The translations under genes and the position numbers were made by a program. The notes under the pieces were generated by a model. It worked only from the letters and a program-made list of their open reading frames with translations, was not told the origin of the DNA and did not search any database. This document shows positions 1 through 6,915 of a stretch of 8,242 nucleotides of DNA, one piece after another; position 1 is the stretch's first letter; every line of letters begins with the position of its first letter. Origin of the DNA: JBMNNS01 sp050942625 (GTDB lineage: Bacteria; Bacillota; Dethiobacteria; DTU022; UBA8154); assembly GCA_050942625.1 (NCBI GenBank), contig JBMNNS010000073.1, positions 1 through 8,242 on the forward strand. The letters are read 5' to 3'.

Positions 1-10
1 AAATAGTATT

Positions 11-42
11 GAAAAAAGGTTAAAAATGATGGCAATCAACCT
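11..42 (-). terminator. Weak possible terminator after the T component
   Basis: On the minus strand AGGTT (38-42) can pair with AACCT (17-21), with an inner TGAT/ATCA stem, and six T follow at 12-17. The hairpin is short, has a bulge and overlaps the stop codon, so it may be chance in AT-rich sequence. Confidence 0.25.
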
Positions 43-830
43 GCAAATTTAAAAATAAAATAAAATAAAAGAAAAAATAGAGGGATTGCAAGAATGGCCA
101 GTTTGTCTTTTCTGGACAAAACCTGAGAATACATATAACTCCTTGTAGGGTAAAGGCCAAAAGCCCTGTTTTCCATCGAAATGGTCAAAAAGTCTACCTT
201 ACCCAAAGCAGAAATTACTAGCGGCACTAAAAGATATTTAACGGCCCTTAACAGTTTGCGGGGTGAAAGCCCCTCCAGTTCAATCCCTTTTGCCATCTGA
301 GCATTTTTTACTTGCTCAAGTTCAAGGTGGAAAATAGGGATAAAGCGCAGGGCAGTAATCAACATAAAACCAAACCTGTATGGCAACCCGCTTTGCATCA
401 GGGCATAAGCAAGTCTATTTGGGTTTGTTGTGGCTACAAAAATATAACTGGAAGCAATGAGATTAACAAAACGCAACATCATATTAAGCCCACCCCAGAG
501 ACCTTCTGACCAAACCGAAAAGGAAATCCTTCCAAGGGAAACATATAAAAGTAAGGCTCCTTCCTTAACTGCAAAAACCTGCACCAGAAAAATAAAAAGA
601 CCAAAAAAGAAAATTAAACGCAACTTTCGGTAGAAAAAGGTGAAACCCAGTCCTGAAAAACCGTAAAAAATTAACAGCAACCCAAAAAGTACTCCCCCCC
701 CCTTTAAAGAAGGTATTGCAAAAACAGTTATATTGAAGCTAAAAAGTAGTACCAGTTTAACAAGCGGATGGATGCTGTGTATCAAAGAACTATGCTCCAC
801 ATAAGTTAACCCTGGGAAATACCCTTTCAT
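36..830 (-). CDS. YkoC-like ECF transporter T component (EcfT family)
   Basis: Membrane coupling subunit, 264 residues, that links the double ATPase to the S component. The N-terminus has HPLVK (21-25), matching the DPRxK-type start of EcfT proteins. Hydrophobic helices lie at about 25-40, 45-62, 70-88, 113-133 and 243-261. Two cytoplasmic coupling motifs are visible: AKG (180-182, usually ARG) within AQMAKGIE, and SMENRAFG (218-225, usually AMEARxxG). In known ECF transporters these helices dock into the two ATPase grooves. Length fits YkoC (about 250 residues). The ATG (828-830) has AAAGGAAG 8 bases upstream, inside the end of the ATPase gene, which it overlaps by 4 bases. A run of nine G on the coding strand (694-702) encodes the end of Lys43 through Gly46. 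It is the last transporter gene in view, with only 35 bases left at the window edge. Confidence 0.9.
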   Translation of the reverse strand: MKGYFPGLTYVEHSSLIHSIHPLVKLVLLFSFNITVFAIPSLKGGGVLFGLLLIFYGFSGLGFTFFYRKLRLIFFFGLFIFLVQVFAVKEGALLLYVSLGRISFSVWSEGLWGGLNMMLRFVNLIASSYIFVATTNPNRLAYALMQSGLPYRFGFMLITALRFIPIFHLELEQVKNAQMAKGIELEGLSPRKLLRAVKYLLVPLVISALGKVDFLTISMENRAFGLYPTRSYMYSQVLSRKDKLAILAIPLFFLLFYFIFKFAG

Positions 831-2344
831 GTAGTCTGCTTCCTTTCCTCCCGTGATGGTATTTCAATCCCCAGGGGCAAATACTCTTCCATCCCCATTT
901 TAGCCAGCCTTTTCAGGGCCTCATCCACCGGTGCATCGATCACCAACTTCCCCCCCGCCAGGAAAAGAATCCTTTGGCAGCAGTTAACGACTACATTGGG
1001 TTCATGGCAAACCATCAGGGTAATTCCCCCCTGCTCCCGGTGTTCCTGTAAGGCATTGACAAGGAGGCCAAGACGCTCACTATCCTGCCCTACCAGGGGT
1101 TCATCCAGGATTAAGATTTTGGGAGAATAGGCCAATACCGAAACTAAGGTTAGCCTTTTTTTTTCCCCCAGGCTTAGTGTAAAAGGGTTTTTATCACTGT
1201 ATTGCTGCAATCCAAACCTTTCTAGCAAATGGTTCACCTTTTCTTCGATTTCTTCGGGGGGGTTTTTACTCAGAAACAGCGAAGGAAGGGCTGCCTCCTT
1301 TGAAACTGTACTTTCAAAAATTTGGTGGTTAGGGTTTTGAAAAGTCAGTCCCATATCCTGTGCCCGCCGGGCAACCTTTAACCTAGTTATGTTTTCCCCA
1401 CCCAGGAATATTTCCCCTTCCCTGGGCTTAAGGATCCCTAACAGGGCCAATAACAGGGTGGTTTTACCACTGCCGTTATCTCCCATTATGGCAAGGGTTT
1501 CGCCCGGATAAGCATTGAAACTAATTCCGGAAAGGACCTCCTTTCCCTCATAACCAACTTTGAGATCCTTGACGGATAGTAGAGGCGGTATCTTTTTCGG
1601 TTCACAGGAAAAACCCGGATTAAAACCCCGGAAAGCAGGTTCAAAACCCCTGAAGGATCTCCTGGGGGTACTTTTAGCAACTAGTTTCCCCTCTTGCATG
1701 AACAGTAAACGCTCTGAAAGAGTTAATAGTTTTTCTAAACGATGTTCAATTACAATAATAGAAATATCTTGTTCATCCTTTAACTTTTTTAAAGTCTGAA
1801 GCACAGCCCTGGTAGAGGAAGGATCCAGGTTGGCAGTAGGTTCATCTAGAATAAGAAGTGCAGGGGTCATAGCCAGCACAGAAGCGATGGCCACCCTTTG
1901 TTTTTCACCACCTGAAAGGGTATGAAGTTGCCTTTCCTTTAAATCAAGGGCCCCTACGGCTTCTAAAGCAAAATAAACCCGTTCCCGGATTTCCCCCTGA
2001 GGTATGCACAGGTTTTCTGGGCCAAAAGCCACTTCGTCGCTTACTGTCAGGGTACAAAGCTGCGCCTCGGGATCTTGCTGCACCAGACCTACTATCCCAG
2101 AAAGCCCCCCTGCAGTACAGTCCCTTGTGTTTCTACCCTGGATACGAACAACACCTTCCATTTTACCGCCATAGGCATGAGGAATAAAGCCTGCCAGGCA
2201 GAGGGCCAGCGTTGATTTACCACATCCACTGGGACCCGTTATTGTTAGAAACTGGCCCTTGGGGACCTGTATATTGATCCCTTCCAATGCAGGGGTATCG
2301 GAACCGCTGTATGTATAAGTTAGCTCCTGTATATCAACAATCAA
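827..2344 (-). CDS. YkoD-like ECF transporter ATPase with two fused ABC domains
   Basis: Cytoplasmic energy subunit, 505 residues, with two complete ABC ATPase domains in one chain as in YkoD. Domain 1: Walker A GPSGCGKST (37-45), Q-loop VQQD, signature LSGGEKQR (143-150), Walker B ending LLILDE (Asp167, Glu168) and switch His201. Domain 2: Walker A GDNGSGKTT (288-296), Q-loop FQNP, signature LSLGEKKR (390-397), Walker B ILILDE (Asp414, Glu415) and His447. All catalytic residues are present in both halves; only the second signature differs from LSGGE. The linker (about 225-255) contains a short tandem repeat. The start is TTG 2342-2344, since the protein then begins just before the first beta strand; an AAGGGGGT lies about 12 bases upstream. 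Its stop overlaps the next start as ATGA, so it is coupled to the T component. It powers import by the S component upstream. Confidence 0.92.
   Translation of the reverse strand: MIVDIQELTYTYSGSDTPALEGINIQVPKGQFLTITGPSGCGKSTLALCLAGFIPHAYGGKMEGVVRIQGRNTRDCTAGGLSGIVGLVQQDPEAQLCTLTVSDEVAFGPENLCIPQGEIRERVYFALEAVGALDLKERQLHTLSGGEKQRVAIASVLAMTPALLILDEPTANLDPSSTRAVLQTLKKLKDEQDISIIVIEHRLEKLLTLSERLLFMQEGKLVAKSTPRRSFRGFEPAFRGFNPGFSCEPKKIPPLLSVKDLKVGYEGKEVLSGISFNAYPGETLAIMGDNGSGKTTLLLALLGILKPREGEIFLGGENITRLKVARRAQDMGLTFQNPNHQIFESTVSKEAALPSLFLSKNPPEEIEEKVNHLLERFGLQQYSDKNPFTLSLGEKKRLTLVSVLAYSPKILILDEPLVGQDSERLGLLVNALQEHREQGGITLMVCHEPNVVVNCCQRILFLAGGKLVIDAPVDEALKRLAKMGMEEYLPLGIEIPSREERKQTT
1613..1654 (-). 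repeat. Imperfect 21-base tandem repeat in the ATPase linker
   Basis: Two adjacent 21-base units (1634-1654 and 1613-1633) match at 16 of 21 positions and encode FRGFEPA then FRGFNPG, residues 231-244, followed by one more Phe. The repeat keeps the reading frame and lies between the two ABC domains, where length change is likely tolerated. Confidence 0.7.
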
Positions 2345-2380
2345 CCTTTGAAACTACCCCCTTCACCTAATAGCCAAACT

Positions 2381-3481
2381 TTATTCCACAAGAATCCTGT
2401 TAACCATCTTTACCCAGTAACCCCCTTCATAATTTCCAGCGATAAGACGCAGCATATCCCCTTCCCGGATTAGCAATATTTGATCATCATTTAGTGCTTC
2501 TTGAAGTTCAAATTCTACCAAATAGCCATCTGTTGCTATAACACTTATTTTACTGGCACCCTCCTGTGGGGAAGCCTCCTGGAGGATGGCCCTTATAGGG
2601 ATACCCGTATATTCCTGGGGAGGGATATGGGTAAATTCTCCTTTTAATTCTGCAGTTATGGTGGTTTCATATTGAGTAAAGTCTGAAAGCTGGAAAGAAA
2701 GGGGTTTACCCACTGCACCCCCTACCTGGCAGCTGGGGCCTACCCAGGGGGGCTCAAAAACTACAGCAAAATAATAAATAGCACCAATTGCCAGCAGAAA
2801 TACCAGTAAAGAGGTGAGGGCAAGTTTAACCCGGGGAAATGTTCTCTTCTTGCTTCCGATCGCCCCGTCTGCTGCAGCCATTTCATTTTCTGAAACACTG
2901 ATGAAGAGGAAAGGCCTGGCCTGCAGTATGATCTCCAACACGCTATGCCCAAAACTTCCAGCCAGCAGAACACCAGAAATAAGCGCTAGTAAGCTAATAA
3001 ATAAAATATAGGACAGGGGAGCACCAGAAAAATAAAGAAGTTGGAAAACAAAAACGTTAGAGGCAGCAGAAATTCCTCCAGCCAACATATAGCTGCCCAA
3101 ATTATGGCGCCGGGTTATGATGAGAACAAGATCTACCAACAGGCCTTGGACAAATGAAACAAGAACAATGACAAGACCATGGGAGTTGCCGGTAAGCAGT
3201 TCTATAATCCCCTTGAGAAGCCCGGCAGCAGAAGCAACACCTGGTTTCCTGATTAATCCCGCCACCAATATAAACCAAAAAACATGAAGCCCGGAAACAA
3301 ATTGTCCCGCACCAAAAGGTATGCCAAAAACACGGTTTAAGAGATTGCCCAGATAGCTGACATATGTACTTAGCACTCCACCAATACCACTCAAAACTGC
3401 AATAACAAGCAAGTCCCTGTTGGCATAATAATACTTCTTCGGGGTTTTTATTCCCTTTTCCACAGTAATAATAACCTCCAT
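2381..3481 (-). CDS. YkoE-like ECF transporter S component with fused extracytoplasmic domain
   Basis: Predicted substrate-binding membrane subunit of an ECF transporter, 366 residues. Residues about 24-190 are a hydrophobic bundle of five or six helices like YkoE (the family often labelled cobalt transport permease), with signatures YLGNLLNRVFG, PFGAGQF, GLHVFW and GNSHGL. YkoE itself is about 200 residues. Here a cytoplasmic loop leads to a further helix (about 219-242) and an outside domain (about 254-366) with ATDGYLVEFELQE and YWVKMVNRILV, the same domain as the upstream lipoprotein. The start is uncertain: ATG 3479-3481 has only a weak AGAGAG site; GTG 3461-3463 has GGAGG 11 bases upstream; a TTG at 3533-3535 would overlap the lipoprotein gene and lacks a site. 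The ATPase gene follows after 36 bases. YkoE is linked to thiamin precursors in Bacillus, but the fused domain and missing riboswitch leave the substrate open. Confidence 0.8.
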   Translation of the reverse strand: MEVIITVEKGIKTPKKYYYANRDLLVIAVLSGIGGVLSTYVSYLGNLLNRVFGIPFGAGQFVSGLHVFWFILVAGLIRKPGVASAAGLLKGIIELLTGNSHGLVIVLVSFVQGLLVDLVLIITRRHNLGSYMLAGGISAASNVFVFQLLYFSGAPLSYILFISLLALISGVLLAGSFGHSVLEIILQARPFLFISVSENEMAAADGAIGSKKRTFPRVKLALTSLLVFLLAIGAIYYFAVVFEPPWVGPSCQVGGAVGKPLSFQLSDFTQYETTITAELKGEFTHIPPQEYTGIPIRAILQEASPQEGASKISVIATDGYLVEFELQEALNDDQILLIREGDMLRLIAGNYEGGYWVKMVNRILVE

Positions 3482-3521
3482 TCTCTCTGAAGGATTCCAC
3501 CCAATCGGAAACCTGGAAGCC

Positions 3522-4082
3522 CTAGTCAACAACAATACTTTTTACATAGCGCACCCAGTAAGGCCTGTTTTCATCCCCAGGCTCACGTTGACCAATAGCT
3601 AATTGAAAGGGGCTGGTATTTTTTGCAGTATTTTCTTTACCATCAACCTCCCAGGCCAGGATCATTTTGTATTTTGCTTCCGGGTTATGTTCGTTAATAT
3701 AGTCTTCTCTTTTGACCTCCTCAAGCGTAAATTCTACCTCATAACCATCTTCAGCTATAAAATTTACCTTTGAAGCATGATCCTTTAACCCTACCTTTTC
3801 CTCCAGGATATACCATACCCAGATTCCTTTAAGATGAACATATTCCTCTGTTCCATATGAATTTTTAGAGAAATAATCAGCTTCTACCAGACCTTCCTCC
3901 ATTGACTTTAAGTCCTCCAATGTAAAGCTTGTTTTTCCCTTGACAGCACTACCTTCGATTAAAAGGGTATCAGCAGCTATTTTCGCCGGGGTTGTACACC
4001 CAAAAAATAGGTAACAAGAAAACAAAAAAAACAGCACCGGAATGAAGATGATTTTCCCCTTTAGAAGATATTTGAATTGCAT
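3522..4082 (-). CDS. Lipoprotein with molybdopterin-oxidoreductase-like (sulfite oxidase fold) domain, ECF transporter partner
   Basis: A 186-residue predicted lipoprotein. A basic N-terminus (KYLLKGK) is followed by a hydrophobic stretch and a lipobox-like FFGC (Cys29, then TTPAK); Cys23 (LFSC) is an alternative lipidation site. The outer domain (about 40-186) resembles the small proteins annotated as molybdopterin-dependent oxidoreductases: a GIWVWYIL segment, EDGYEVEFTLEEV and a final PYWVRYVKSIVVD. It has no cysteine after the lipobox, so the cysteine that binds molybdenum in sulfite oxidase is absent and catalysis by that mechanism is unlikely. The same domain forms the tail of the next gene. 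Start choice is uncertain: ATG 4080-4082 has its AAGGAAGGA about 11 bases upstream, while GTG 4089-4091 has better spacing and would add three residues. I infer a substrate-capture or partner role for the transporter; this is unproven. Confidence 0.75.
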   Translation of the reverse strand: MQFKYLLKGKIIFIPVLFFLFSCYLFFGCTTPAKIAADTLLIEGSAVKGKTSFTLEDLKSMEEGLVEADYFSKNSYGTEEYVHLKGIWVWYILEEKVGLKDHASKVNFIAEDGYEVEFTLEEVKREDYINEHNPEAKYKMILAWEVDGKENTAKNTSPFQLAIGQREPGDENRPYWVRYVKSIVVD

Positions 4083-4149
4083 ACCTGTCACATTCCTTCC
4101 TTTTCCGCCAAAGAATCACCTGACAGTATGTTTTATAAAGCATAGCGGG

Positions 4150-4155
4150 ATTATA
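4150..4155 (-). promoter_or_regulatory. Possible -10 element ahead of the transporter operon
   Basis: A perfect TATAAT on the minus strand lies in the 170-base gap between the RseC-like gene and the lipoprotein gene, about 68 bases upstream of the lipoprotein ATG. No good -35 sits at 16-18 bases; the nearest, TTGGAA at 4177-4182, is 21 bases away. The gap has no TPP riboswitch core that I can recognise and no convincing gene. The transporter genes may use this promoter or read-through from the RseC-like gene. Confidence 0.3.
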
Positions 4156-4261
4156 CGTTTCTTTAAGCCAGTTTTCTTCCAACAAAAGGCCTGTCCGAGA
4201 TTTAACAACATAAATTAAGAAATGAGTCAGGGAGTTTTTGAAATAAATGTTTCCAACTATG

Positions 4262-4762
4262 CTATCCGTCACGTTTCCTTATAGAACAACTATCCGGCCG
4301 CAATTCTTCAGGGAGTTCCTTAACATCTATAATAGCAGATATTATCGATTTAAAACGCCCCCCACGTTCCAAACGGCTTTCTTGCCCCCTTAAAATTATA
4401 AAAACTAAGACCATTAACAATAATCCGGTTCCCAGGCCCCACAAGTCGGGGTTTCCAGAAATGCTTCTGCTAATGGCCCAGTTCCTGCCGGCAAAAAGGC
4501 CTAATAAAAAACCAATAAGGGGAACGAGGTAGAGCATAAATGCTGCCAAAAGCATTTCGCGGGCACTGGCTTTAAGGGAAACAAGTTGCCCTTTTTTTGC
4601 GCCAACAGGGTTAATGACTTCAACAAGAATATCCCTATTTTTTTCCGGGTCGCCCAGAAAACCCCCGCAACAATTGCAATTTCCGCAAGAAAAATTCTGG
4701 CGTACCCGTACCAACGCCCGGTCATCTTCAAGTATTTCTTCAACTTGCCCGTACTGCTCCAT
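4262..4762 (-). CDS. RseC/MucC family membrane protein
   Basis: A 166-residue protein with the RseC/MucC layout: a short N-terminal domain starting EQYGQVEEI, a cysteine cluster CGNCNCC (Cys26, 29, 31, 32), then two predicted membrane helices (about 70-91 and 107-124) and a charged C-terminal tail. In proteobacteria RseC modulates sigma-E signalling and is tied to SoxR reduction; in anaerobic Firmicutes members are annotated by similarity and their role is not settled. The cysteine cluster suggests a metal, iron-sulfur or redox role, which is inference. The ATG (4760-4762) has AAAGGGTG 7 bases upstream and a promoter just beyond. The next gene downstream, the lipoprotein, starts about 180 bases after its stop, so they may or may not share a transcript. 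No sigma-E or Rnf gene is seen nearby. The family call is fairly sure, the function is not. Confidence 0.75.
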   Translation of the reverse strand: MEQYGQVEEILEDDRALVRVRQNFSCGNCNCCGGFLGDPEKNRDILVEVINPVGAKKGQLVSLKASAREMLLAAFMLYLVPLIGFLLGLFAGRNWAISRSISGNPDLWGLGTGLLLMVLVFIILRGQESRLERGGRFKSIISAIIDVKELPEELRPDSCSIRKRDG

Positions 4763-4794
4763 AGAAAAGCACCCTTTCTGCAGATCTAATGTTC

Positions 4795-4823
4795 AGTATA
4801 GATGCAATCAATGGATAAAGCAA
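4795..4823 (-). promoter_or_regulatory. Sigma-A-type promoter of the RseC-like gene
   Basis: On the minus strand, TTGCTT (4818-4823) and TATACT (4795-4800) are separated by exactly 17 bases. The second hexamer matches the -10 consensus at five of six positions; the first is a weaker -35. A transcript would start near 4788, giving a leader of roughly 26 bases that still contains the AAAGGGTG ribosome binding site. The rest of the gap 4763-5051 holds only the upstream terminator and no recognisable gene. Confidence 0.6.
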
Positions 4824-4960
4824 GGACCGGCTAAGATTTTTTGAAAGGTAACCATAAAGACCAAAAACCGGGCAAACAGTGTCGTCTGCCCTGCATGACC
4901 AGAGATATACAGCTTTGATGGGTATTTTTGCAGGGATACTTTAAATTATTATAAGAACAG

Positions 4961-4991
4961 ATAAAGGGGCTAAGCTACTTAGCCCCTTTAT
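4961..4991 (-). terminator. Hairpin terminator after the flx operon
   Basis: A perfect 14-bp inverted repeat, ATAAAGGGGCTAAG paired with CTTAGCCCCTTTAT, flanks a 3-base loop. On the minus strand it is followed by a moderately T-rich stretch (CTGTTCTTATAATAATTT) rather than a pure T run. It lies 60 bases past the FlxA-like stop and upstream of the promoter of the next gene, a fitting place for a transcription end. Confidence 0.75.
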
Positions 4992-5051
4992 AGTACAGTA
5001 TTGTAGCTATCATACCTGTTTCCCTAATTAGCTGGACAACCGGTTTCTAAA

Positions 5052-5897
5052 TTAGGCAAATGCTTCAGGTATTGTTTTTAACATTGCATAGCTGAAAACC
5101 GGGCCATCTTTACAAATGTACTGGCTGCCAACATTGCAACGTCCACATTTACCAATGCCGCACTTCATCCTGTTTTCAAGAGTTGTGTAGATCTGCTCAT
5201 CACTAAAATTGAGCTTTTTTAAATTTTGCAGGACGAAATTAATCATGACCGGAGGACCACAAGTAATGGCGATGGTATTTTCCGGGCTAGGATTTACTTC
5301 CATCAACAAGGAGGGTACAAAACCCACATAATGTGGCCAACCGTCCTCAGCAATATCAATGGAAAGGTGGCACTTCACACCTTGTTTGGACATTTCCTCA
5401 AACTCGTTTTTGAAACAAAGATCCGCCGATGTGCGGGCACCGTAAATAGTAGTTAATTCTTCATAATCAGCCAGGTTTGCTCTTACATATTCTATAATAG
5501 GACGCAAAGGAGCCTGGCCGACACCTCCACCAATGGTAAGGATTTTTTTACCCTTCCAATCATCCACAGGAAAGCTGTTTCCATAGGGCCCACGAACAGT
5601 CATTTTGTCGCCGGGCTCAAGCTCGTGCAAGGCACGGGTAACCTTCCCCAAGCGCATGACGGAAAACCTGAGGAATTTACCCTCTGTAGGAGAACAGGAA
5701 ATTGAAATCATACTTTCCCCCACGCCCAGCCGGCCGATCATGGCACACTGTCCAGGACGATGTTCCCAGCTTTCCCTCACTTCTTCATCGTCGAAGACAA
5801 CTTTAAATGTTTTTATGGAACGGTCACCATAAGTCTCGTACCATGTATCTTCAACTGTTGCTATATGAGGTATATAGGGATTTACGTTCTCTTTCAT
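5052..5897 (-). CDS. flxA: FlxA-like FAD/NAD(P)-binding oxidoreductase with C-terminal [2Fe-2S] site
   Basis: Predicted entry point for NAD(P)H electrons, 281 residues, cytoplasmic. It has the ferredoxin-reductase layout of PyrK/HydG proteins: an N-terminal flavin domain with RPGQ (47-50), MISISCSPT (63-71, the flavin-contact segment) and RGPYGNSFP (102-110); then an NAD-binding domain with GGGVGQAPLRP (123-133) and CGPPVM (213-218); then a PyrK-type [2Fe-2S] motif with Cys246, 251, 254 and 262. The ATG (5895-5897) has AAGGAGG 4 bases upstream and overlaps the flxB stop by 4 bases. It is the last gene of the operon, followed by a terminator hairpin. It could instead be a general dihydroorotate dehydrogenase electron-transfer subunit or sulfite reductase subunit B, but the D-C-B-A gene order favours FlxA. 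NADH versus NADPH preference cannot be read from the sequence. Confidence 0.9.
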   Translation of the reverse strand: MKENVNPYIPHIATVEDTWYETYGDRSIKTFKVVFDDEEVRESWEHRPGQCAMIGRLGVGESMISISCSPTEGKFLRFSVMRLGKVTRALHELEPGDKMTVRGPYGNSFPVDDWKGKKILTIGGGVGQAPLRPIIEYVRANLADYEELTTIYGARTSADLCFKNEFEEMSKQGVKCHLSIDIAEDGWPHYVGFVPSLLMEVNPSPENTIAITCGPPVMINFVLQNLKKLNFSDEQIYTTLENRMKCGIGKCGRCNVGSQYICKDGPVFSYAMLKTIPEAFA

Positions 5898-6904
5898 AGT
5901 GCCTCCTTAACCTTTGTTAAGATGTTAAGAATATCAATGTTGACCGGACAAAGGTTTATACACCGGCCACAACCCACACAGGCTATTTTTCCAAACTTTT
6001 CTACAAAATAAGAGTACTTATGGTTTACCCTGTTGCGAGTCCGTTCACGATTTGAAGGGCGGGGGTTATGTCCGGAAGCATGGAGAGTATACTCCCCAAA
6101 CATGCAGGAATCCCACATGCGGCATCTGCGTCCATCTGAACCCTCTACTTCATCCTGGATATCAAAACAGTAACATGTAGGGCATAGATAGGTACAAATC
6201 CCACACCCAAGGCAGGGCTCCGAAATTTCACTCCAAAGCCCACTTTCCCACAGCTCCAACAACTTGTTTGGGATACCTTCGGTATTTATTTCCCTGGTGA
6301 TCTTTTGCCTGGCCTCTTCATGCAACTTATCAGCTGCCTGCAGATCATCTTCCTCCGCTTTTTCTAAAAGCTCCTCCATTGATTGGCAAAGCTTCTCACC
6401 TTTTTCAGTTAAAGACTGCAGAAGATAAGTTTCACCCAAGTCCGTTACCAGTACATCCAGGCCCTCTGTGGAAGCAGGACCGCCGCCTACCGATGTACAA
6501 AAGCAATTGATATCGGGCTCGTTACAAGCAAATCCTACAAGGGTCGTTTTGGCTCTTTTTTCAAGATAGTAGGGATCATCAACATCCCAGGAAAATAAAC
6601 TATCCACTAAGGCCATGGCCCTAGCATCACAGGGCCTGACCCCAAACACTACTTTTTCTTCATCCCCCTCCGGCAGGGATATATCCGTTTCCCCTGCCTG
6701 GAAACAATATAATGTTTCTGTCTGCGGATAAACGATGTTTTTAGGCGGCACGGTTGTATTTGAAAATTCGGGTAAGCTACTGCCTGTTTCGACAGGAGCA
6801 AATACTAACGTTTCTCCTTTTTTCTGGGGGGCATAAAGATTTTGTTTACCCAGTGCAGCGACAAAATCGTCAAACTTCTCCTTACGTAGTTTCATACTAT
6901 ACAT
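5894..6904 (-). CDS. flxB: FlxB-like 4Fe-4S dicluster protein (HydB/AsrA family relative)
   Basis: Predicted soluble iron-sulfur subunit that takes electrons from the FlxA-like flavoprotein, 336 residues from the preferred start. It belongs with the beta subunits of sulfhydrogenases and anaerobic sulfite reductase subunit A. Visible motifs are VRPCDARA (Cys92), FACNEPDINCFCTSVGGGP (Cys127, 134, 136), a first ferredoxin motif CLGCGICTYLCP (Cys231, 234, 237, 241) continuing into TCYCFDIQDE, and a second CVGCGRCINLCP (Cys309, 312, 315, 319). The start is taken as ATG 6902-6904, with AGAGGTG six bases upstream; GTG 6911-6913 (three more residues) overlaps that site, and a further ATG lies three codons downstream. 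The stop overlaps the FlxA-like start as ATGA, which suggests translational coupling and a stoichiometric complex. Alone it could be called sulfite reductase subunit A, but no AsrC-like catalytic gene is in the window. Confidence 0.86.
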   Translation of the reverse strand: MYSMKLRKEKFDDFVAALGKQNLYAPQKKGETLVFAPVETGSSLPEFSNTTVPPKNIVYPQTETLYCFQAGETDISLPEGDEEKVVFGVRPCDARAMALVDSLFSWDVDDPYYLEKRAKTTLVGFACNEPDINCFCTSVGGGPASTEGLDVLVTDLGETYLLQSLTEKGEKLCQSMEELLEKAEEDDLQAADKLHEEARQKITREINTEGIPNKLLELWESGLWSEISEPCLGCGICTYLCPTCYCFDIQDEVEGSDGRRCRMWDSCMFGEYTLHASGHNPRPSNRERTRNRVNHKYSYFVEKFGKIACVGCGRCINLCPVNIDILNILTKVKEAL

Positions 6905-6915
6905 AGCACCCACCT

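Noticed and set aside
2381..3481. Calling the S component a cobalt permease
   Set aside because: That label comes from an old family name; nothing here (no CbiM/NikM N-terminal His motif, no cobalamin riboswitch or genes) supports cobalt.
3522..4082. Calling the lipoprotein a catalytic molybdenum enzyme
   Set aside because: It is too short for a full sulfite oxidase-type enzyme and has no cysteine in the mature domain to bind molybdenum.
3970..4272. A 100-codon minus-strand frame spanning the gap before the lipoprotein gene
   Set aside because: Its second part overlaps the lipoprotein gene out of frame, it has no recognisable motif, and the lipoprotein frame has a clear signal peptide and domain.
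5052..6904. Calling the FlxA/FlxB pair anaerobic sulfite reductase subunits B and A
   Set aside because: The two subunits are similar in sequence, but no siroheme-type AsrC gene follows and an MvhD-like gene lies upstream, which fits Flx-Hdr better.
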